A DNA stretch of 64,000 bases from Branchinecta lynchi (taxonomy: Eukaryota; Arthropoda; Branchiopoda; Anostraca; Branchinectidae), in NCBI GenBank assembly GCA_023053575.1, contig JAKZAP010000020.1, forward strand, positions 16,735,998-16,799,997. The letters are read 5' to 3'. This document shows positions 44,046 through 54,134 of the stretch, piece after piece. Both the position numbers and the translations under genes were made by a program. Below the pieces are notes generated by a model that worked only from the letters and a program-made list of their open reading frames with translations, was not told where the DNA came from and ran no database searches. Each line of letters begins with the position of its first letter. The stretch's first letter is position 1.

Positions 44046-44603
44046 CATTAGATGGCCACTTTTGACTCCTGTGACTATAACTGAATCAGTCCAAATAGCT
44101 TAATGTAAGTAGAGGTCGTCGAAGACAGATAGGAAGCCACAAGAGTCAACAACAAATTAACTAATTCACTTTACGGGAAACGATCTGAAAGAATCGCTGG
44201 CATGAAACAGTCTAAGAACTGAACTGAAGAATGGAAAGGAAACGTCAAAAAACCGACTGCCAGCGTTCCTCTCGGACCAACACGCTGACGACGCAAAAGA
44301 TCATTTCGTCAACCGCATTGGCCTGACATATCACACAAAATCAACGAATTTCAGTATATATTTTATTTCAGTACATTCATTGGGCTTTACAAACCCCATT
44401 TTCGTTGGCTTCTTCGTTGACTTTTTTTTTCTGACGATGCAAGGGGAGGGGAAAAGAGACGGTTCATCTGCTGACAACATACCACCTTCGCTCCAAATTT
44501 TTTTGAAGGTATTTCTTCGGTCATTTCATTATGAACGCCCAAGGGCCTCTTCAGATGTAATGTTGTATTCTCCCTATATGATAGACAGAGCGATGTAACT
44601 AAC

Positions 44604-44759
44604 CTCTTCGTGTATCCTCTGGTTGTCCCACTTGCAAACCACTGCGACGTTCCACTTCTTATCCTCTCCGTTTGTTTCTGGGTCCTTTTGTAGATGCTTC
44701 GAGCCCAGACACAGCCTCGGGAGGTGGGAGGGTAATCCGACTCGTTCGAAGTACCAAAC
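44604..44759 (-). CDS. DENND4: DENND4-type DENN protein, exon
   Basis: A 156-bp exon of exactly 52 codons, phase 0-0, with acceptor GGTTTCCCTCGTAG before 44759 and donor GAG/GTTAGT after 44604. The peptide begins VWYFERVGLPSHLPRLCLGS and ends VAVVCKWDNQRIHEE. Joined to the preceding exon it reads WNM/VWYFERVGLP, matching the WNLVWYF.RL.LPS block of DENND4A/B/C. DENND4 proteins are Rab10 exchange factors through their N-terminal DENN module; this part is the conserved C-terminal region of unknown detailed role. Confidence 0.9.
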
Positions 44760-45095
44760 CTACGAGGGAAACCATAGAACACCAAACTTTCTGAACTAGA
44801 AACCTCGTACGGATAGTTCGATAGATAGAAAGATTATTGTAAAAATCGACTATCGTAGTTATAAACCAAATTTGCGATTATTGTCAAACAAACAGAACAA
44901 ATTGCAATATATGCATCTAATGTCAGTACGCTTAAAATAATTCACGCTTCATTAAAATATTTCACGAACTCGGGAACAAAACTTTTTGTACATCTAGCCT
45001 GCTTTCTAGGTACGGAACAGAGTTTGGGAACCCTAGAACTTACCACTGTGGTCGACTTTTAAGATTTTGATAGGGGGGAGGGAGGATTTAGAAGT

Positions 45096-45440
45096 GGAGA
45101 GGACGAGATGCGATGGCTGCACCGAAGTCAGCGCTTAGCTCCTTTCTGCGCTCCTGCAGTGTGTTCAGGTTAAAGTGTTTTAAAAGGTATGAGTATGGAA
45201 GCTTCGGTCCACTATGAATAATAAGACGAGCCAGCTTCTATATTCTTTCTAGTTTATCTCTTTGTTCCTGCGATAATGAAAAATACCAGACAGGTGCTAT
45301 GTATTCCAGGGAAAGAAGTATAAACTCGTAGTTGGTGGGGGGGGGGATGGCTGTTTGGGGAGGTGGGAGGGAAATCCTAGTAGACTGGAACCTTTTGAAG
45401 TATGCAGCATCACACTTGGGGGGAATGGCAGGAGAGAACG
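45096..45440 (-). mobile_element. LINE fragment, RT C-terminal region with stop
   Basis: The minus-strand frame has LLSLEYIAPVWYFSLSQEQR and DKLERI, then an in-frame TAG where relatives have a glutamine. It continues KLARLIIHSGPKLPYSYLLK then FNLNTLQERRKEL. This parallels the C-terminal end of the 3061-4020 LINE. It is truncated on both sides. Confidence 0.75.
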
Positions 45441-45604
45441 GGGTAGGCAATACTAACTGCGTTAAAATCCAAATATGACGTTACGGGGATTTGATGTTCT
45501 CGGTGGAAAAGGACGGTGAGAAAAAATGAACTTGAAATCCCTAACTCTTTTGTAAGGAGGGAGTTCAGGGTGAATAGCTTTATTCTCTACCGTGATTGGT
45601 TTTG

Positions 45605-46761
45605 TGGGATCCCAAAACGTAAGTGGAGGGATGCCTATGACATCGCAAAAATGTCCGTCTGTCTGTGAGCACGATAACTCTCGAAGGGAAGGAGACATTT
45701 TGATGAAACTTGGTGTAGGGTTCTTTGGGTCAAGGGTAACGTCAAGTTCATAGATGGGCTTTGTAGCCCTACATTTAGGGGTAGGGGTTCAAATTAAGGA
45801 GCGAACATAATATTTTTAAACAGCTAATGTGATAGCCGATTACGGCGTAAGGAGACATGCTGAACATGATGGTGGAAACCACTTTGTCATCGGACAAGTA
45901 GTTCGCCCTGAATCCGGCCAAAACCGGAAAAATTGTTAAAAGTAAAAGTTTTATTTGAAGTTGATTAGATCTTCGATTTAGGGTAAGAGGGCATGCTGAA
46001 CACGATGGTGAAAACCTTTTTTTCGCCGGACAAGCAGTTAGCCCGGAATCCGGCCTAAACCGGAAAGTCTGTTGAATGTAAAAGTTTTATTTGAAGTCGA
46101 TTAGATGTTCCTTTTTAGGGGTAGGAAGACATGCTAAACACAATGGTGAACATAATTTTCTCGCCGGACAAGTAGTTCGTTCGGAATCCGGCAAAAACAG
46201 GAAAGTTGGTTAAAAGTAAAAGTTTCATCTGAAGTTGATTAAATGTTCGATTTAGGGGTAAGAACACATACTGAACACTTAGGTGAAAAGCATTTTCTAG
46301 CCGGACAACTACTTCGCCCGGAATCCGGCCAAAGCCGGAAAAATTTGTTAAAATCAAAAGTTTTATTAGAAGTTGATTAGTTGACAGACTTAGGGGTATG
46401 AAGATACGATGAGTCTGTATATGCTAATCATTTTTTACCCGGACATATAATTCGTCCGGAATCCGGTTGTAACCGAATTTTTTTTATAAGTTAAAGTTTT
46501 ATTTCAAGTTGATTAGATGCTACGTTGACAATCAGTTCACTCGGAATTCGGCCAAAATCGGAAATTTGGCAGAAGTAAAGCAGGAAGTTTCGGTGAGTGT
46601 CTAGTGTCGTCAAAGTAGATATGGCTTATAGCGGTATATCTGAACTTGGTTTTCTCTGATGATTAGCCTGGCAAAGACTGGATCTGGCGAAGACAAGACT
46701 CAATTGTCTGGATCAAATATCAGATTTTTGGGATCCCATCGAAACCTTTGATCTTGTTTCA
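45605..46761 (-). mobile_element. Family A element, copy A4 (complete)
   Basis: Read on the minus strand it starts AACAAGATCAAAGGTTTCG with ATGGGATCCCAAAAATCTG. It has five to six core units and ends with GCGATGTCATAGGCATCCCT, TCCACTTACGTTTTGGGATC and CC. The GACG tract is reduced to two or three units, and the body matches copy A1. Confidence 0.8.
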
Positions 46762-47417
46762 CATTGAGGTGGTTTGAACGGAGATATGATACATTTCCTC
46801 CTTTTAGCGAAAGTGGTAGACGACCAGGTACAACTGGGATCATAATCCTTCGAAAACTGATCCAAGTCAGTCATTTTTTTTTTAATCCTGTTGTCAATTC
46901 TGCTGATCGTTGCATCCTGCTCCCTGTAAACCCTCATGGCATGTCTAATCTCAGAGAATCCCTTGAATGCAGACAACTCGAGGATGTATAATCAGCAAAG
47001 TTCGTAGCAAATGTTAAAAAAACGGATTATAAATGAATATAGGGTACACCAGTAATATTACAACAAACAAATCGAGTAGGTTATTCAATCTTGATGAAAA
47101 GAAATTGTCAACTATTTATGTTAAACTATAAAAAGGAAAGAGGTTCGTGGCTAGTTTACCTTTAACGACGGAGAACAGCATTATTTATTTCAGGGTTTTA
47201 CCATTTGTTTCACTTTCTTGGACATTTTTTCACAGTATAGTCTCCCCTAATGTATAAGTAGTTGCATGTCGGCTTTAATGGTCGCCTGGTTTAAGAAAAA
47301 TCCCACCTGATCGGTAGATCGAAAAGGATCGTTGACAACAAGGCCGAAGTAATGTCAATCAGTAGGCCGACAGCTGACTGTCTTGTTCAACATTTATACA
47401 TTTAATCCGTTTAGGCT
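46762..47417. other. Unassigned intronic DNA
   Basis: The minus frame 46976-46713 reads FSEIRHAMRVYREQDATISR and looks protein-like for about 50 residues, but I cannot place it and it has no splice context. Confidence 0.35.
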
Positions 47418-47639
47418 TAAGCCGCTTTCACACTGATGCGATGCGTTGCGTATACGTTTATCTTCCGTTGCGTACAGGTTGCGTAGCGTATCATTCACAC
47501 CTGTGCGAGAAGTTTTCAAGCTGGATGCGTGTTTACGTTTTCTGTCTCGGTTTCTTCTGCTGAATTTTCATTTCTTTCATCGCTAGTATGTTTTCTAAAT
47601 CTTTCGACGTCTCAACGCGTCAATGTGAAACCGGCTTTA
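47418..47639. mobile_element. MITE with AAGCC..TTTCACA terminal inverted repeats
   Basis: Begins TAAGCCGCTTTCACACTGAT GCG and ends with the inverse CGCGTCAATGTGAAACCGGC TTTA. The interior has repeated GTTGCGTA and CGTATACG words. Non-coding; 222 bp. Target duplication is not certain (TTA or TA). Confidence 0.75.
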
Positions 47640-47766
47640 CAAATAATTTTACACGATTTCATACGCAGTCTCAAGTCAGCACTAGCCCCCAGCTAAAATC
47701 CCTTAACAAAAATACTGGGCTAAAAAGTAACTGGTGACAAAACAAAATCTGAGGTGCTATACTAAC

Positions 47767-47919
47767 CATATTCCAGTATATGACGGGATGCTCGTCGACG
47801 AACTTGGACCGACATAGCGTCTCGTCTCCTTCCGTTTTTAGGACGGACTCCAGCTCACGACGGACAACTAGAGGGCTAATGAAAGGGACGCTGATGGGCG
47901 GAGACAGGCGTGGAGACGG
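47767..47919 (-). CDS. DENND4: DENND4-type DENN protein, exon
   Basis: A 153-bp exon of exactly 51 codons, phase 0-0, acceptor TTTCCTTGTAG before 47919 and donor ATG/GTTAGT after 47767. The peptide includes [29 protein letters not shown] and [11 protein letters not shown]. The block (I/V)P(F/Y)(I/L)SPLV.R.ELES.L..EGD and HP.I(F/Y)WN is diagnostic for DENND4A/B/C. It runs into VWYFERVG of the next exon. Confidence 0.92.
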
Positions 47920-48513
47920 CTACAAGGAAATTTAGCCTCAAATACGATTACAGGTGTGATTCCTTATCCTACATTTTCTTTTTCCCATCAAAGTAGTGTA
48001 CTCAACTAAATTTCCTTTTCATACAAGGCAAGTAGCCTATAGGTGTTCAAACAGTTTGTGGGTCGACTGCGACTCGCAAAGAGCGTTTCCGTACTCTTTT
48101 TGTGGCCCACAAGTGTTTTTCCGGATTCAACAGTATTTTTGTGGCTCGCTTTGAGGCTCGAATTTGAGAAACAACTGCCGAGGTGATTGTCGATTATGTC
48201 GCTCGTTTCTGGCGGAAAATTCAAATTTAGCAGCAAAATAATGTTTTATAGACGTAAAACCGAGGATACTTTTTGCGCAGAATGGTAAGGAAGGAAGCCT
48301 GAAGGTCTATTTGTTAAAATTTTATCTGATTTTTATTTTTATTTTCAGAAATCTGAAATTACCGCCCTAAAAATAGTCAGAACGGCGTTTCCGTGAGTTT
48401 CAACTTGTGGCTCGACTGTGTGGCACACAAACACTAAGAAGTGTGTGGCTCACAATTGCGTCACGAAAGAACGCCATAAAGGTGATTTAAAATCGAGCAA
48501 TTGGTAAACCTAC

Positions 48514-48689
48514 CTGCTCGTCCACCTTGTCACTAGAGCTGTGCTCGATGAGTCGATTTAGGCAGTCGCTTATGCTCCTCGGACGTCGGGCGAGGGATGA
48601 GTCTGACCCAACGGACTTGGCCCCTTCACTGTCCGATCGTCGATGGCCTTTGGCAGTGTTTTCAACACTACAGAAACCAGAGTCGGTCC
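48514..48689 (-). CDS. DENND4: DENND4-type DENN protein, serine-rich exon
   Basis: A 176-bp exon, acceptor AATTTTCACAG before 48689 and donor CAG/GTAGGT after 48514. Two leading bases and 58 codons begin TDSGFCSVENTAKGHRRSDS and end CLNRLIEHSSSDKVDEQ. It is a low-conservation serine-rich linker; placement in DENND4 rests on phase (0 into the exon at 47919) and position. The preceding exon must end in phase 1. The exon at 61184 ends in phase 2, so at least one more exon lies between them and was not found. The 5' half of this exon is duplicated just upstream (48778-48930). Confidence 0.75.
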
Positions 48690-48930
48690 CTGTGAAAATT
48701 AAATATTTCTAAAAGGTCTCTTGCAACTAAAAGAGGCCTCATTGCTCTTTTAAGGTAGGTAGAGTGATGGAGAAACCTTCACTGTCCGACAGTCGATGGC
48801 ATTTGGCAGGGTTTTCAACACTACGGAAACCAGAGTCGGTTCCTGTGAAAATTAAATAGCTGTAACAGGTCTCTTGAAACTAAAAGAGGCCTCATTGCTG
48901 TTTTAAGGTAGGCATTGAGTTATGGAGAAA
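48630..48930. repeat. Tandem duplication of about 150 bp covering an exon start
   Basis: CCTTCACTGTCCGA, CGTCGATGGCCTTTGGCAG, TTTTCAACACTAC.GAAACC and AGTCGGT.CCTGTGAAAATT, then CAAC/GAAACTAAAAGAGGCC, TCATTGCT, TTTTAAGGTAGG and ATGGAGAAA occur at 48628-48778. They occur again at 48778-48935. The second copy includes the exon's splice acceptor and first 60-odd bases. Confidence 0.9.
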
Positions 48931-49021
48931 TGTTACTGGTTAGATGATTGTTCACCGGCGCCACTGACAGGCTCTTCTTTTTCATTCGACGAGGGCCATT
49001 TACCTCTTTAGTGGATTAGCA

Positions 49022-49026
49022 GTAAG
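49022..49026 (+). repeat. Target-site duplication, left copy
   Basis: GTAAG directly before the 5' LTR, identical to 53456-53460. Confidence 0.9.
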
Positions 49027-49222
49027 TGTTATGTATGTACTCGGCATTTCATCGTTATTGGGTATTTCTCCGGCTCCCCTATTATACCCTCGGGCGGTAC
49101 GCGGTAATTGCGAGATCTGCCAGTGTTTGATTTATTCAGTAGTCAGTGTTTGAATGGCTGTCAAACGAGCTTGTTCTGTAAACGTGTATATAGAATAAAA
49201 TGTTGTAACTAAGTATGCAACA
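49027..49222 (+). repeat. 5' LTR
   Basis: 196 bp starting TGTTATGTATGTACTCGGC and ending AAGTATGCAACA. A TATATAG at about 49188 is followed at once by AATAAA at 49194-49199, so promoter-like and polyadenylation-like signals nearly touch close to the 3' end. Identical to the 3' LTR except G at 49060. Confidence 0.95.
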
Positions 49223-49225
49223 AAG

Positions 49226-49238
49226 TGGCGACGAGGAT
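49226..49238 (+). other. Primer-binding site, tRNA-Ser(GCU)-type
   Basis: TGGCGACGAGGAT, three bases after the 5' LTR. It is complementary to the 3' end (ATCCTCGTCG plus CCA) of animal tRNA-Ser with anticodon GCU, as I recall that tRNA. The 13-base match starts at the terminal CCA complement TGG, as expected for a minus-strand primer site. Confidence 0.8.
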
Positions 49239-49289
49239 TCGGAGTTTCTTTAGTCAAGGACGAGAGAAACAAAGAACAATTAAGCGAAA

Positions 49290-52200
49290 ATGAGTGCAAG
49301 TTTCGGAGTACTTAAGGAGTACGAGCCGTCATCAAGTTTTACAGAATATGTGGAAAGGCTCGAGCAGTATTTTGCAGCGAATGACATTCAGGAAGAGGTT
49401 AAAAAGAAAGCAATCTTTCTTACCTGTGTTGGCGAACGAACTTATTCGCTGATACGAAATTTGGTATCGCCAAAGAAACCAAAGGATGTGAAGATCGCGG
49501 ATCTAATTGCTTTGACAATAGAACATTTATGTCCAAAGCCAATTGTGATAGCGGAACGTTTTAAGTTTCACCAGAGAAGCCAGAAGCAAGGTGAAACAGT
49601 AAATGAGTTTGCAGCCGAGTTAAAAAGCCTTGCAAAGCATTGCAACTTCGGCACATTTTTGGACGAAGCGCTACGCGACAGATTCGTGTGTGGACTGTAT
49701 TCAGCTGCTTGCCAAAGAAGACTGTTATCAGAAGCTGATTTAACATTAACACGGGCAGTTGAAATAGCAAGCGGGATGGAAGCAACAGAGCTGGAAGCTG
49801 GAAATATTCACACGGGAAACGTAAATCCTGGTGGATCGATGGACGTAAATGAAGTGCGAACGAATGGTAAACAGAAATGCTTTCGATGCGGAAAGTCAAA
49901 CCATTCAGCCAGTGACTGTTATTTTGCCAAAGCTGTTTGTCACAAGTGTTCGAAGCAAGGACATATATCTACGGCGTGTAGATCGAAGGACAGTGGGGAA
50001 CGAGCTTCGCAAAAATACAACAACAGTCGTGGTCCGTACAAGCCAACAAAGAAGAAGGCGGATATTCGTCATGTCGAGTCTGCTCCGCCACAAGTCAGGT
50101 CAACCGAATGCCCACCCCCTAGCCAAAGTGATGATAATTGGCTAGTATACCATGTCGGTAGGGGACAGTCGGAAATTCTGGTAAACCTGGAAATAAATGG
50201 ACAACAAACTAAGTTCGAGTTGGATACGGGCTGTGCCGTATCGTTGATGTCAGAAGAAAATTTCCGGAGGCTGTGCCCAACCGTTGAGCTTCGAAAGTCT
50301 CAGAAGAAATTAACGGCTTACGGTGGTCACGAAATTGAGGTATGCGGAGAAGTCGTCGTCGACGCAAGATACGAACGCCAGTCGAAGCGGTTGGAGCTGA
50401 TCGTAGTGAACGGGAAAGGTCCGTCCTTATTTGGCCGTAATTGGCTTAGTGAATTTAAGCTCAATTGGTCCTCGATCAATTCTGTGCACGACAAACCAAT
50501 TGAGGAACAAATTGCAAGTGAATTTGCCGATTTTTTCACTGGATCGGGAAAAATCAAAGGGGTAAAAGCAGTGTTGCGCATTAAAGTGGATGCAACCCCA
50601 AAGTTTTTCAAGCCGCGCGCAGTACCGTATGCACTGCGCGAAAAAGTGGAGCTTGAATTAGATCGGTTAGTGAAGGAAGATATTCTGGAGAAAGTCGAAA
50701 GTTCCGAGTGGGCGACGCCAATAGTGCCGATTTTAAAGCCCTGCGGTAATGTGAGAATCTGTGGTGACTACAAGGTCACAATAAACCAGTGCTTGGAAGA
50801 ACCGGAGTACCCTATGCCAACGCCAGAGGAGATATTCAGCAATCTAAACGGTGGAAGTAAGTTCAGTAAACTGGATATGTCAGGTGCGGATCAAAAAATT
50901 GAACTGGACGAAGACCCTCGTGAGTATACCACTATTAATACGCATATGGGACTATTTCGGTATAAAAGGTTACCGTTTGGCGTGTCTAGCGCATGTGCTA
51001 TTTTTCAGCGCGTCATGGACGAAATTTTGTCGGAAATTCCCGGCGCAGCGCATATTTTAGATGACATTATTTTGAGCGGGAAAGGTGACCGTGAGTTGCT
51101 CAAATTGTTGCGATCTGTATTACAGAAACTACGTGAGTATAACGTGAAGCTAAAGCGGGAAAAGTGTGTTTTCGTAGCGGACGTAGTTGAGTATTTCGGG
51201 TTTATTGTCAGTAAAGACGGTATTCAGCCATCACCCAAAAAGGTTGAAGCCATTTGCAAAATTGATAGCCCGCAAAACAAGGATGAGTTACGGTCATTTC
51301 TAGGCCTAATCAATTATTATCGCAAGTTTATTCCCGATATGTCCACATTGTGTTACCGTTTAAATGACCTGATGAAAGACGGTAAGGTATGGGACTGGAC
51401 GATTGAGTGTGAAAGCGCTTTCAGTAAATTGAAAGAAGCGCTTGTTGGGGAAAATCTGCTTGTCCATTACGACAAGAATTTGCCGCTCATATTATGTACC
51501 GATGCATCTCCATTTGGTGTGTCTGCGATACTGTCACATGTGTATCCAGACAAATCTGAGCGCCCTATTTTATACGCGTCGCGAACATTGTCTTCTGCGG
51601 AGCGGAATTACGCGCAGATTGAACGAGAAGCGTTAGCCATAATTTTTGGGCTAAAAAAGTTTCACATTTACTTGTATGGTGGGAAATTTGTATTGTGGAC
51701 GGATAACAAGCCCCTAACGTTCATATTTGGGGAGAAGACTGGAATCCCGGTGATGACAACTTCGCGTCTGCAAAGATGGGCAATTATTATGTCATCGTAC
51801 CGGTATACGGTTAAGTTTAAACCGGCATCGGAAAATCTGAATGCCGACGCACTATCGCGATTATTGCCGAAGACTTCGGCGATTGCGCATCCCAATGATA
51901 GGGATGAAGCGTCCGCATTGCTAGTTCCTCAGTTGCAAAGTTTACCGGTTAGTGCTTCTGACGTCGCGTATGAAACGAAGAGTTGTCCGATTTTGAGTCG
52001 GGTGGTAGAATTTACGGTAAAAAAATGGCCCGATAGGAAAGAAATCCCTGTTGATTTGTTGCCGTTTTATCGTGTGAAAGATGAGTTGTCTATGCAGTCT
52101 GGATGTCTGTTTCGAGGCCTTAGAATAGTTGTGCCGAATATGTATCGTCAGTATGTCCTGGAAGAGTTGCATGCAGGCCATCTAGGTATGGTCAAAATGA

Positions 52201-53243
52201 AGTCAGTAGCTAGATTTCGTGTATGGTGGCCGAAAATCGACGAGGACATTGAAAGTTTGGTGTCTAAGTGTCTGTCTTGTCAGCTTGAGAGAAATCGTCC
52301 ACATCCTGTTGTCTCACAATGGCCAAAAGCAGAGGAGCCATGGAGGCGTGTATATATTGATTATGCTGGTCCGTTTTTAGGAAGCATGTTCTTGATTGTT
52401 GTAGATTCGTGTTCTAAATGGTTGGAAGTTGTGGCTATGACCCGTACGGATTCACAGCGTACTATTGAGGTTTTGGGGTCTGTATTTTGCCGTTATGGTT
52501 GTCCCGTTGAACTGGTGAGTGACAATGGTCCCCAATTCACATCCCAAGAATTTGAAGAATTTTTGTCGAAGAATGGAGTGAAACATACGCTTACCCCTCC
52601 GTTTCACCCAAGTTCAAATGGCCAGGCGGAGAGAACCGTGCAAACAGTGAAGCAGAAACTTCGCATATTCAGCCATGATGAAACGCCAATGCACGAAAAT
52701 TTGTCAAAATTCCTATTTCATTACAGGGGGTCTGTTCATAGTGCTACAGGTAGTTCGCCCGCGAAGTTATTTCTAGGTCGCGAGCTCCGCACTAGGCTAG
52801 ATTTGTTGCAACCGCAGAAGGATGTGCCGGTTGCAAAGCAAGGTGATGGGAAATATAGTGTAGGTGACGCAGTGTTTACTTTAGACTATAGAAATCGCCA
52901 CAGACCGCAGTGGATTCAAGGTATTATACACAAATGTGTCTCGCCGGTTATTTATCTCGTTCAAGTGAACAATATGGTATGGAAGCGCCATTTGGATCAA
53001 TTGCGGCGATCTTATATTCCACTGACCAAACCTGTTGATTTTGGGTATTGGAAAGCGTCGGTTGATAGCTTACAGCCGACAGTTAAAACTCCTGGTCAAG
53101 TTCGCATGATGCCAGAGTTGCAGGTCGAACAACCTATCAGTGTGCCAATCCCAGCGCCCACTGAAATGCCAATGTTAAGTCCGGTTGTTCGTCGTTCGAC
53201 AAGGTATAGGAGAGAACCTGATAGATTTCAGTCCGGAGTTTAA
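49290..53243 (+). CDS. gag-pol: Gag-Pol polyprotein of Ty3/gypsy element
   Basis: 1317 codons without a stop; the first ATG after the primer site is used. Gag, about residues 1-235, ends with two CCHC zinc knuckles (C197-C210 and C217-C230). Protease: DTG at 312-314. Reverse transcriptase, about 430-620: motif A aspartate D529, LPFG at 561-564, DD at 591-592. RNase H, about 725-860: D738, E778, D805. Integrase, about 945-1240: H961/H964 and C994/C997 zinc finger, D1024, D1078, E1114 with the standard D35E spacing, then a C-terminal domain. Two RT positions are unusual: residue 534, where relatives have Tyr after motif A, is Asp, and the YxDD box reads ILDD (589-592). Gag and Pol are one frame, so no frameshift is needed. 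Protease, RNase H and integrase catalytic residues are all present. Confidence 0.95.
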   Translation: MSASFGVLKEYEPSSSFTEYVERLEQYFAANDIQEEVKKKAIFLTCVGERTYSLIRNLVSPKKPKDVKIADLIALTIEHLCPKPIVIAERFKFHQRSQKQGETVNEFAAELKSLAKHCNFGTFLDEALRDRFVCGLYSAACQRRLLSEADLTLTRAVEIASGMEATELEAGNIHTGNVNPGGSMDVNEVRTNGKQKCFRCGKSNHSASDCYFAKAVCHKCSKQGHISTACRSKDSGERASQKYNNSRGPYKPTKKKADIRHVESAPPQVRSTECPPPSQSDDNWLVYHVGRGQSEILVNLEINGQQTKFELDTGCAVSLMSEENFRRLCPTVELRKSQKKLTAYGGHEIEVCGEVVVDARYERQSKRLELIVVNGKGPSLFGRNWLSEFKLNWSSINSVHDKPIEEQIASEFADFFTGSGKIKGVKAVLRIKVDATPKFFKPRAVPYALREKVELELDRLVKEDILEKVESSEWATPIVPILKPCGNVRICGDYKVTINQCLEEPEYPMPTPEEIFSNLNGGSKFSKLDMSGADQKIELDEDPREYTTINTHMGLFRYKRLPFGVSSACAIFQRVMDEILSEIPGAAHILDDIILSGKGDRELLKLLRSVLQKLREYNVKLKREKCVFVADVVEYFGFIVSKDGIQPSPKKVEAICKIDSPQNKDELRSFLGLINYYRKFIPDMSTLCYRLNDLMKDGKVWDWTIECESAFSKLKEALVGENLLVHYDKNLPLILCTDASPFGVSAILSHVYPDKSERPILYASRTLSSAERNYAQIEREALAIIFGLKKFHIYLYGGKFVLWTDNKPLTFIFGEKTGIPVMTTSRLQRWAIIMSSYRYTVKFKPASENLNADALSRLLPKTSAIAHPNDRDEASALLVPQLQSLPVSASDVAYETKSCPILSRVVEFTVKKWPDRKEIPVDLLPFYRVKDELSMQSGCLFRGLRIVVPNMYRQYVLEELHAGHLGMVKMKSVARFRVWWPKIDEDIESLVSKCLSCQLERNRPHPVVSQWPKAEEPWRRVYIDYAGPFLGSMFLIVVDSCSKWLEVVAMTRTDSQRTIEVLGSVFCRYGCPVELVSDNGPQFTSQEFEEFLSKNGVKHTLTPPFHPSSNGQAERTVQTVKQKLRIFSHDETPMHENLSKFLFHYRGSVHSATGSSPAKLFLGRELRTRLDLLQPQKDVPVAKQGDGKYSVGDAVFTLDYRNRHRPQWIQGIIHKCVSPVIYLVQVNNMVWKRHLDQLRRSYIPLTKPVDFGYWKASVDSLQPTVKTPGQVRMMPELQVEQPISVPIPAPTEMPMLSPVVRRSTRYRREPDRFQSGV

Positions 53244-53251
53244 TTTAGTGC

Positions 53252-53259
53252 GGGGAAGG
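53252..53259 (+). other. Polypurine tract
   Basis: GGGGAAGG immediately before the 3' LTR, nine bases after the Gag-Pol stop. This is the expected plus-strand priming site. Confidence 0.8.
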
Positions 53260-53455
53260 TGTTATGTATGTACTCGGCATTTCATCGTTATTTGGTATTT
53301 CTCCGGCTCCCCTATTATACCCTCGGGCGGTACGCGGTAATTGCGAGATCTGCCAGTGTTTGATTTATTCAGTAGTCAGTGTTTGAATGGCTGTCAAACG
53401 AGCTTGTTCTGTAAACGTGTATATAGAATAAAATGTTGTAACTAAGTATGCAACA
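53260..53455 (+). repeat. 3' LTR
   Basis: 196 bp, TGTTATG...GCAACA, with T at 53293 as the only difference from the 5' LTR. AATAAA at 53427-53432. Confidence 0.95.
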
Positions 53456-53460
53456 GTAAG
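53456..53460 (+). repeat. Target-site duplication, right copy
   Basis: GTAAG, identical to 49022-49026. Confidence 0.9.
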
Positions 53461-54134
53461 GCTTGTCTTCGAAAGTGCTATCAGGAGACGTCACTACTGG
53501 TTTCAGTATTCTGTGTTCAGCTTAACAATCATATCCCCTGATTCGGACGACCATGACCAAGCAGTAGCGGTATACTTCTTTGAACAGTGCAGTTGTTTGC
53601 AGATAAAACAAGAACAACACAATACTTTGTTCGTCAATGAGGTTAACGCTGTGAAACGAGGCTCGAACATCGAAATTTGTCAAGGAGAACAGGGCTCCTG
53701 TCTCTCGTGCCTCCCTAGTATTTTGCGGTGGCTTTCGGCCACTTACGTAGCCCGTTTCGAGGAGCACTTACGAACTGATTCGACTGACCAGTACTTTACT
53801 TTTATTACAGCAAATACACGAAACAGCACTATTAAAAGCTCAGTAACAGTTCTAAAGGGATATATCTATTCAAATAAGCGAACCTTTCCAGTCCACGTCG
53901 GGAACCTTGGAGGCCCAATCTAGTTCTATTTACGCTGGAAGTTGCTCCCGCCAGAGCCTTAAAGGACCCCTCGTACTATTTACTCTTCAACTTACAGTAC
54001 TTTAAAATATTTGAATACTTTAAAACTATGCTGTACTTTCAACAAATAACCCACAGTTTTGGCTGTTTTAGGTCTTTTCCAAGTCCCGTTCACTTGTAGC
54101 GAAAACAGGAAACAATTTACATAACTGATTTTTG
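53461..54134. other. Unassigned intronic DNA
   Basis: Open frames of about 100 codons on both strands (53513-53923 plus, 53767-53522 minus) have no recognisable domain and no good splice pair. Nothing can be supported. Confidence 0.35.

Larger units (their letters stand above)
49027..53455 (+). mobile_element. Complete Ty3/gypsy LTR retrotransposon
   Basis: A 4429-bp element with 196-bp LTRs (TG...CA), a primer-binding site, a single Gag-Pol frame, a polypurine tract and a perfect 5-bp target duplication GTAAG. The pol order protease, RT, RNase H, integrase places it in Ty3/gypsy (Metaviridae); the tRNA-Ser primer and overall look suggest the Mag/K02A2.6-like group, which is inference. The LTRs differ at one of 196 positions (49060 G, 53293 T), so the insertion is young. 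No env-like frame exists. It sits inside a DENND4 intron in the opposite orientation to that gene, about 340 bp upstream of an exon. Confidence 0.95.
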
